Positions 35,770 to 40,961 of a DNA stretch of 40,961 nucleotides are shown here, one piece after another (the stretch's first letter is position 1; the number at the start of each line of letters is the position of its first letter). The stretch lies in contig CAVQFO010000056.1 of assembly GCA_963711725.1 (NCBI GenBank), forward strand, positions 1 to 40,961, given 5' to 3'. Under the pieces are notes generated by a model. The model did no database searches and was not told where the DNA came from. It saw nothing but the letters and a program-made list of their open reading frames with translations. Both the position numbers and the translations under genes were made by a program. Source of the stretch: CAVQFO01 sp963711725 (GTDB lineage Bacteria > Pseudomonadota > Gammaproteobacteria > Nitrococcales > Aquisalimonadaceae).

Positions 35770-36964
35770 CGGTCCAGCCCTCCCTGAAGCCGGCCTCGCA
35801 GTAGGCCAGATAGAACCGCCAGACGCGGCTAAAGCGCTCGTCGAAACCCAGCGCGGAAACACTCGCCCGGCTGGCGTCGAAGCGTTGCAGCCAAAGCCGC
35901 AGGGTTTCGGCGTAGTCCTGGCCGAAGCCTCCCGTGTCGTGGGCGATCAGGCCCACCGCCGCCGTCTCCGCCGCCAGGCGCTGCATGCTCGGGAGCATGC
36001 CGCCGGGGAAGATGTACTGCTGGATGAAGTCGGTGCCGCGCCGGTAGCGCTGGAAGCGGTCCTCCGCAATGGTGATGGTCTGGATCATGGCCCGACCGCC
36101 GGGGTGCAGGACCTGTCTCAACTTGCCGAAGTAGGTGGGCCAATAGGCCTCGCCCACGGCCTCCAGCATCTCGATGGAAACCACGGCGTCGAACTGGCCC
36201 TGCAGGTCGCGATAGTCCTGCAGCCGGAATTCCACAAGATCCGACAGGCCGGCGTTCCGGATTCGCCGGTTCGCCCAGGCCAACTGCTCGGTGGACAGCG
36301 TGATGCCCGTGACCCGGCATCCCCGGGTCGCCGCCGCGTATTCCGCGAAGGCACCCCAGCCGCAGCCGATCTCCAGGATGTGCGCCCCCTCGACGACATG
36401 CAGGTGCTGAAGGATGCGCTCGTACTTTGCCCGCTGGCCGGCCGCGAGATCCCGATCGCCGCCGCCGAACCAGGCCGCCGAATAAGTCATGCCCGGATCC
36501 AGCCAGAGTCGGTAGAACTCGTTGCCCAGGTCATAGTGGGCGTGAATATTGCGGCGGCTGCCGGCTCGGCTGTTCCGCCGGAACAGGTGTCGGATACGGT
36601 ACAGCAGCCGACCTGCCCAGCCGCCGCGGATGGCCGCTTCCAGCGCGTCGCCATTCATGGCGGCGAAACGCAGCAGGGTGCGCAGATCGTCGGTTTCCCA
36701 GAGGCCGTCCCTGTAGGCTTCGGCAAAGCCGATGTCGCCGGAGCGCATGAGCCGGCCGAAGACGCGCCAGTCGCTGATTTCCAGCATGGCGTGGGGGCCC
36801 GGCTGGACGCCGTCGAACGTCCGGCAACGGCCGTCCGGGGTCGTCAGCGTGAGGCGCCCACAGTGCAGGCGCTCCAGCAGCGACAAGACCAGACGCGCAG
36901 CGTAGGGAGCCTGACTCAGGGATCGGGAATCGGTCGAAGCGGTCAAACGGTTATCCATGCTCAT
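35735..36964 (-). CDS. CFA-synthase-family SAM methyltransferase with altered bicarbonate site
   Basis: 409 aa in two domains. The N-terminal lipid-binding domain runs to about 140; then come HYDLGNEFY (143-151), SAM motif I LEIGCGWG (197-204), DYRDL (250-254) and QQYIFPGGMLPS (315-326). Aligned by eye with E. coli cyclopropane synthase, the bicarbonate-binding Glu239 and Tyr317 are kept as Glu268 and Tyr351. Cys139 is Ala163 (YSAAWF for YSCAYW) and His266 is Gln295 (MIQTIT for LLHTIG). The enzyme may therefore methylate unsaturated phospholipid acyl chains without ring closure. The start ATG at 36964 overlaps the end of the DUF1365 gene. Confidence 0.92.
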   Translation of the reverse strand: MSMDNRLTASTDSRSLSQAPYAARLVLSLLERLHCGRLTLTTPDGRCRTFDGVQPGPHAMLEISDWRVFGRLMRSGDIGFAEAYRDGLWETDDLRTLLRFAAMNGDALEAAIRGGWAGRLLYRIRHLFRRNSRAGSRRNIHAHYDLGNEFYRLWLDPGMTYSAAWFGGGDRDLAAGQRAKYERILQHLHVVEGAHILEIGCGWGAFAEYAAATRGCRVTGITLSTEQLAWANRRIRNAGLSDLVEFRLQDYRDLQGQFDAVVSIEMLEAVGEAYWPTYFGKLRQVLHPGGRAMIQTITIAEDRFQRYRRGTDFIQQYIFPGGMLPSMQRLAAETAAVGLIAHDTGGFGQDYAETLRLWLQRFDASRASVSALGFDERFSRVWRFYLAYCEAGFREGWTDVHQIQLVRPD

Positions 36965-37706
36965 GATCAGGGTGCTCCGAAGAGGCGGGGGCCTTGCCCA
37001 GGAAGGGCACGCCCTTGGTCCACAAAACAAAGGCCTGCCAGTGAATGCGCAGCCAGACGGCCAGCGTCATCCACGGATAGGCGACGAAAATCCGAACCAG
37101 CGACGCCGTGGTCAGCGGCGTCGGCACGCCGCCCACGGTGGTCGCCAGCACCAGGCCCCGGCGGTCGTGATAGTCGATTCGCACCTGCTCGGGTTCGAAG
37201 GTGAAGCGGTAGTGCCCCTCAACCCGGCAGAACGGGGAAACGTGAAGCCGCTTGCTCGCGACAAGACGGTCGCCGGGCTCGATCGGGCGGCCGTCGGCAT
37301 GGGCAACCAGGTAGGTGTGCGTGCCGCCGAACGTATTGTTGACCTCGCACAACACCGCACGCAGTCGGCCGGCGGCGTCCCGGCAATACCAGAAGCTGAT
37401 GGGGTTGAAGACGAAGCCGAGCACCCGCGGAAAGGTCTGCAGCTCGATGGAGGCGCCCGCCTCCGCCAAGCCGTATTGATTGAGCACGCCCCGCGCCCAG
37501 GCCAACAGGTCCGAGCCGTCGCGGGGGCCGTGATCCCGGGCATGGAAACTGAACAGGTTGAAGCGGTCCAGCGAGAACAACGGTCCCGTCAGCTCCCCAC
37601 GGCGCTCCAAGGGAAAGCGCAGGTAGAACACCGGGTAGACGAACCGGTTCGCCGCGGGCCGGGTACGGCTGTGCATGACGCGGCCCCTCACCAGCCAGTG
37701 GTTCAT
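36951..37706 (-). CDS. DUF1365 family protein
   Basis: 251 aa with the DUF1365 signatures: an N-terminal RVMHSRTRPAANRFVYPVFY, central PRVLGFVFNPISFWYC and EVNNTFGGTHTYL, then KRLHVSPFC, with a hydrophobic segment near the C-terminus (AYPWMTLAVWLRIHWQAFVLW). The family is almost always encoded between an FAD oxidoreductase and a CFA-like methyltransferase, as here. Its activity is not established. It overlaps the FAD gene by 4 bases and the methyltransferase gene by 14. Confidence 0.93.
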   Translation of the reverse strand: MNHWLVRGRVMHSRTRPAANRFVYPVFYLRFPLERRGELTGPLFSLDRFNLFSFHARDHGPRDGSDLLAWARGVLNQYGLAEAGASIELQTFPRVLGFVFNPISFWYCRDAAGRLRAVLCEVNNTFGGTHTYLVAHADGRPIEPGDRLVASKRLHVSPFCRVEGHYRFTFEPEQVRIDYHDRRGLVLATTVGGVPTPLTTASLVRIFVAYPWMTLAVWLRIHWQAFVLWTKGVPFLGKAPASSEHPDHEHG

Positions 37707-38977
37707 GCGGCCTCCACGGGCAGCCAGGCCTGCTCCGTGCCCATGGCCCGCACCACGTTCTGGGCGCTGCGCAGGCCGTCTTCGTGAAACCCGTAGCCGG
37801 CCCAGGCGCCGCAGAACCAGGTGTCGCGCCGTCCCTGGATCTCGCCGAGCCGCGACTGCGCGTGCAGGGCACCGGCATCGAACACGGGATGGTCGTAGAC
37901 GTAGCGGTCGATCACGGTATCCGCAGCCGGCTCAATATAGGGATTCAGGGTCAGCAGCAGGGGCCGGCCGAACGGCAGCGGTTGCAGCTTGTTCAACAGA
38001 TAGGTGACGGCGACGGGCCGGTCGGCTGCCTGATGGGCACCGGCATGATAGTTCCAGGCCGCCCAGGTGCGACGGCGGCTCGGCAGGAAACGGGCGTCGG
38101 TGTGGAGCACCGCCCGGTTCGCCTGATAGCGGATGGCGCCGAGCACCCGGCGCTCCTCCGTGGATGCATCGGCCAGCATCGCCAGGGACTGATCCGTGTG
38201 GCATCCCAGGACCACTTCATCGAAGTGCTCGTCGGTATTGTCGGTACAGACCCGAACCCCGTCGCCGCGGCGTTCGATCCGCCGTACGGCAGCGCCCATG
38301 CGGATGTCGGGAATCGCTGCGGCCAGGCGCCTGACGTACTCCCGGGAGCCGCCGACCACCGTGCGCCACTGGGGACGATCCCGCAGTTGAAGCAAGCCGT
38401 GGTTGCGACAGAAGCGGAGAAATGTCTCGGCAGGGAAATCAAGGATGCCGGCCTTGGAGCTGGACCAGATCGCCGCGGCCATGGGCAGCAGGTACCAGCG
38501 GGCGAAGGGCTCGCTGTACCCGCACCGCTCCAGCAGCTCGCCCACGCTCAACCCATGGGTCCGCGCCAGCCCCAACAAGTACTCCGACTCCCCGTTGAAG
38601 CGCAGGATGTCCCGAAGCATCCGCCAGAAGTCCGGGCGCGCCAGGTTCCGCGCCTGGGCAAACACCGACGCCAGGTTGGTGCCGGCCCACTCCAGCCGCG
38701 GGTCTTCCAGCCGCACGCTGAAGGACATATCCGAGTCGGTGGTGGCCACGCCCAGCTCATCGAACAAGGCAATCAGATTCGGGTAGGTACGTCGATTGTG
38801 CACCAGGAACGCGGTGTCCACGGGTGCGGTCACGCCGTCCAGGGTCACGTCGACGGTATGGCTGTGGCCGCCCAGATAGTCGCCCGCCTCGAACAAGGTC
38901 ACGTGTCGATCTCTGCTCAGCATCCATGCCGCCGACAAGCCGGCGATCCCGGACCCCACCACTGCGATTCGTTCCAT
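37703..38977 (-). CDS. FAD-dependent amine-oxidase-like oxidoreductase
   Basis: 424 aa with an N-terminal dinucleotide-binding motif IAVVGSGIAGLSAAW (4-18), then FEAGDYLGGHSHT, and a C-terminal FAD-contact region WFCGAWAGYGFHEDGLRSA. It belongs to the amine-oxidase/desaturase-like flavoproteins. It is the first gene of the eight-gene overlapping operon. In Rhodobacter sphaeroides, flavoproteins of comparable loci act with a SAM methylase to make methylated and furan fatty acids, so oxidation or desaturation of a methylated acyl chain is a reasonable inference. A regulatory dyad lies upstream (39022-39046). Confidence 0.93.
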   Translation of the reverse strand: MERIAVVGSGIAGLSAAWMLSRDRHVTLFEAGDYLGGHSHTVDVTLDGVTAPVDTAFLVHNRRTYPNLIALFDELGVATTDSDMSFSVRLEDPRLEWAGTNLASVFAQARNLARPDFWRMLRDILRFNGESEYLLGLARTHGLSVGELLERCGYSEPFARWYLLPMAAAIWSSSKAGILDFPAETFLRFCRNHGLLQLRDRPQWRTVVGGSREYVRRLAAAIPDIRMGAAVRRIERRGDGVRVCTDNTDEHFDEVVLGCHTDQSLAMLADASTEERRVLGAIRYQANRAVLHTDARFLPSRRRTWAAWNYHAGAHQAADRPVAVTYLLNKLQPLPFGRPLLLTLNPYIEPAADTVIDRYVYDHPVFDAGALHAQSRLGEIQGRRDTWFCGAWAGYGFHEDGLRSAQNVVRAMGTEQAWLPVEAA

Positions 38978-39021
38978 ACCAGCCTCGTCTAGGTAATGTC
39001 CAGCCTAATTCGCGGACTGCA

Positions 39022-39067
39022 CTTATACAATAGCTATACGTATAAGACATATCCGCCATTAAATCAA
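39022..39067 (-). promoter_or_regulatory. Promoter with a TATAC/GTATA dyad operator
   Basis: The minus-strand promoter for the FAD gene is read as TTGATT (39062-39067), a 17-base spacer and TATACG (39039-39044), each 4 of 6 to consensus. Overlapping the -10 and start is the inverted repeat CTTATAC/GTATAAG (39022-39028 and 39040-39046) with an 11-base spacer. It contains a perfect 10-bp palindrome TATACGTATA (39035-39044) and a direct TATAC repeat. The placement fits a repressor operator. MerR-type light regulators (LitR/CarH) use comparable AT-rich repeats upstream of related loci, but no such regulator is in the window. Confidence 0.5.
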
Positions 39068-39232
39068 TCTATATAGTGGACATTGAATAGACAATCGCGA
39101 TTTTTGCGCTCGACACGAGCGCCCTTGAATGAGCCGCTCCGCGACAGCACCGTCATAGCTCATACGGCGATTGAAGGGTCCCGGATGCACCGAGGCGTTC
39201 GGGGAACGTGAGCGCAACAGGAGGAGCAGACG

Positions 39233-39448
39233 ATGGGAGACAGCGCTTACAAAGTCGTGGAGATGATCGGAACCAGCGATAAGTCGTGGGAAGAGGCGGC
39301 GCGCAACGCCGTGGAGACCGCGAGCCAGTCGCTGAAACACATGCGCGTGGCGGAAATAAAGGAACTGGACATGACCGTCAGCGAGGACGGCAAGGTGACG
39401 GCCTTCCGGGCCAAGGTCAGCCTGTCATTCAAGTACGAGACACATTGA
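39233..39448 (+). CDS. Dodecin (flavin-binding dodecamer)
   Basis: A 71-aa protein of the dodecin family: YKVVEMIGTSDKSWEEAARN, then a beta strand MRVAEIKELDMTVSEDGKV and the C-terminal VTAFRAKVSLSFKYE. Trp19 is the residue that stacks on the flavin ring in bacterial dodecins. The protein forms hollow dodecamers that store and photoprotect flavins. A strong Shine-Dalgarno AGGAGG lies 8 bases before the ATG. It is divergent from the flavoprotein operon and shares its 255-base control region. Confidence 0.93.
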   Translation: MGDSAYKVVEMIGTSDKSWEEAARNAVETASQSLKHMRVAEIKELDMTVSEDGKVTAFRAKVSLSFKYETH

Positions 39449-39454
39449 GGCGTT

Positions 39455-39483
39455 CCACCGGCGGGATCGCCCGCCGGTGGTTT
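39455..39483. terminator. Strong stem-loop between dodecin and corA
   Basis: A perfect 11-bp stem CCACCGGCGGG/CCCGCCGGTGG (39455-39465 and 39470-39480), loop atcg, then TTT on the plus strand. It lies between two convergent genes, 6 bases after the dodecin stop and 10 before the end of corA. It probably serves the plus-strand transcript; the short T run makes it moderate. Confidence 0.7.
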
Positions 39484-39493
39484 CAACAAGCCT

Positions 39494-40615
39494 TCAGAAC
39501 CAACCCTTGCGCTTGAAGTAGAGCACCATCCCGCCGCCGATCCCCAGCAACACCAGCAGCAGAACGGGATAGCCGTAGGCCCAGTTCAGCTCCGGCATGT
39601 TCCAGGGGCTCTTCTCGGTGTTGAAGTTCATGCCGTACAGGCCGACCACGAACGACAGCGGAATGAAGATGGTGGCGATGATGGTCAGCACTCGCATCAC
39701 GTCGTTGAGCTGCCGGTTCTGCATGTTCAGCAGCAGGTCCGCCAACGCCCCACTCATGTCGCGATAGGTATCGGCCAGATCCAGCGAGTGGATCGCGTGG
39801 TCATGGCAATCACGGAGATACAAGCGCGTGGTCTTGTTGATGAGTTTCATGTCTTCCCGCAACAGCGAGCCGGTCGCATCGCGCTGGGACCATAGCGACC
39901 GCCGCAGGAACGCCAGCTCCCGTCGGGTTTCGTGGATACGATCCAGTAGAGGGTCCTGCTTGGGATCATTCAGAACGGCCAACTCCAGCGCCTCGAGCTC
40001 CACCGCGTAGCCTTCCAGGATGGGGAAGGCCTGATCCACCACCATATCGACCAGCGCATAGTGGAGGTAGTCGGAACCACTGGACCGGATGCGGCCTTGG
40101 GGACTGGTCTCCAGCCGCCGGCGCACCGGTTCGAACAGGTCGTCGCCGGTCTCGTCGATGCTGACCACGAAATCCTCGCCGAGGAACAGGCTCACCTGGG
40201 ACAGCGACAACTGCCGCCCCACCCACCGCGGCCGGGGCAACACCAGAAAAAGGTGGCTGTCGAAATCGTCCAGCTTGGCGCGTTGGCCCGCGTGCAGCAC
40301 ATCCTCCAGGGCCAGGGGATGAAGCTGAAAGCACTCGCCGATGCGCTGCAGAAGCCCGGCGTCCGGCGTCCCTTCCACCACCAGCCAGGTCTTCACACCG
40401 CCCTGAATCAGACCGGGGCAGTCCTCCACGCGCACGACTTCATGCACTTCGTAGCTGTCGGCGGTATAGCGCACCAGATGCAAACGGCATTCCCCGGCCG
40501 GACGGCCCTGATCCAGCACGCCGGGCGCGGTGCCGGGCTCGTTGTAATGCTTGAGGAAATACGAGGCCGGTGCCCCCGCACCCGCATCCTCGGATTTGCG
40601 ATTCCACCACGACAC
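39494..40615 (-). CDS. CorA-family magnesium/cobalt (or zinc) transporter
   Basis: 373 aa with a large cytosolic N-terminal domain and two C-terminal membrane helices. The signature YGMNF closes the first (VLTIIATIFIPLSFVVGLYGMNF), and the protein ends with the basic KRKGWF. The start is GTG at 40615, supported by AGGAGGGG about 5 bases upstream. The CorA family includes Mg2+ influx and ZntB zinc export members; the GMN motif alone does not distinguish them. Confidence 0.93.
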   Translation of the reverse strand: MSWWNRKSEDAGAGAPASYFLKHYNEPGTAPGVLDQGRPAGECRLHLVRYTADSYEVHEVVRVEDCPGLIQGGVKTWLVVEGTPDAGLLQRIGECFQLHPLALEDVLHAGQRAKLDDFDSHLFLVLPRPRWVGRQLSLSQVSLFLGEDFVVSIDETGDDLFEPVRRRLETSPQGRIRSSGSDYLHYALVDMVVDQAFPILEGYAVELEALELAVLNDPKQDPLLDRIHETRRELAFLRRSLWSQRDATGSLLREDMKLINKTTRLYLRDCHDHAIHSLDLADTYRDMSGALADLLLNMQNRQLNDVMRVLTIIATIFIPLSFVVGLYGMNFNTEKSPWNMPELNWAYGYPVLLLVLLGIGGGMVLYFKRKGWF

Positions 40616-40737
40616 GGCATCCCCTCCTGGTTTCCACCCCGGTAGCCATCGGTCACCGGCTCATCTACCATGCGACAACGCTCATTCGACCACAGACGCG
40701 GGCCGCGCGCACGGGCCGGAAACGCTACGGAATCGCC

Positions 40738-40961
40738 ATGAAGATCGCCTCCTGGAACGTCAATTCGCTCAACGTCCGCCTGCCCCACGTGCTGGACTGG
40801 CTGGAGCAACAAACGCCGGACATCCTGGGCCTGCAGGAGACCAAGCTGCCCGACGACCGTTTCCCCGCCGACGCCATCCGCGAGGCCGGCTACGAAGTGG
40901 CCTATTCCGGCCAGAAGACCTACAACGGCGTCGCCGTGCTGGCCCGCAAGCCGTTGGCCGA
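40738..40961 (+). CDS. xthA: Exodeoxyribonuclease III, N-terminal part
   Basis: The first 74 codons run off the end of the window. MKIASWNVNSLNVRLPHVLDW-type start: the EEP-nuclease motif SWNVNS at 5-10 with Asn7, LGLQETK (30-36) with the metal-binding Glu34, then GYEVAYSGQKTYNGVAVL. This is the AP endonuclease/3'-exonuclease of base-excision repair. GGAA elements precede the ATG. It is divergent from corA. Confidence 0.93.
   Translation, partial: MKIASWNVNSLNVRLPHVLDWLEQQTPDILGLQETKLPDDRFPADAIREAGYEVAYSGQKTYNGVAVLARKPLA

Overview
The window is a GC-rich stretch (mostly G/C third positions) of a free-living gammaproteobacterial chromosome. Its gene order resembles that of Chromatiales/Ectothiorhodospiraceae-type bacteria: hisBHAFIE followed by tatABC; def-fmt-rsmB-DUF4390-ntrYX-trkAH; LysM-dprA-smg-topA-tsaC-hemF. 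This taxonomic placement comes from synteny and protein character only. No rRNA, tRNA, CRISPR array, prophage or intact insertion sequence was seen.

Region 1 (1-6345) is a minus-strand run of histidine biosynthesis (hisB, hisH, hisA, hisF, hisI, hisE) continuing into the twin-arginine translocase genes tatA, tatB and tatC. dtd lies upstream of hisB, and a fragment of a probable PilZ-like gene converges on tatC. Region 2 (6346-8790) has a roughly 370-base gap holding the best candidate for an unannotated RNA: a plus-strand transcript with a GacA/UvrY-like upstream site, a -10 box, eight GGA motifs and an intrinsic terminator whose loop carries ACGGA. These are the marks of a CsrA/RsmA-sequestering small RNA. 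It is followed by a phasin-like helical protein, a lipid A acyltransferase-family gene and a small TPR protein.

Region 3 (8791-19017) is a long minus-strand array: formylation and deformylation of initiator Met (def, fmt), 16S rRNA methylation (rsmB), a DUF4390 protein, the NtrY/NtrX two-component system and the TrkA/TrkH potassium uptake system. Region 4 (19126-26327) runs on the plus strand: a LysM protein, dprA, smg, topA, tsaC and hemF, with a long inverted repeat of REP/BIME type between tsaC and hemF.

Region 5 (26614-31341) is a signalling trio: a membrane PAS histidine kinase, an Rcp1-like single-domain response regulator and a REC-PAS-GGDEF-EAL protein. The kinase carries one apparent frameshift and the last protein three. 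All four look like single-base losses, so they are either real decay or sequence error.

Region 6 (31692-39448) is the most interesting metabolic locus. Eight tightly overlapping minus-strand genes encode an FAD oxidoreductase, DUF1365, a CFA-synthase-like methyltransferase, a chalcone-isomerase-like protein, an MFS transporter, a DUF3833 lipoprotein, an SDR and a SnoaL-like protein. The set resembles the membrane-lipid-modification loci that other bacteria place under light or singlet-oxygen control. The methyltransferase lacks two residues that bind bicarbonate in E. coli cyclopropane synthase, and a TATAC/GTATA dyad overlaps the predicted promoter. A divergent dodecin gene (flavin buffering) shares this control region, and a MarR regulator converges on the operon's end. 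The window closes with corA and the start of an exonuclease III gene (xthA).
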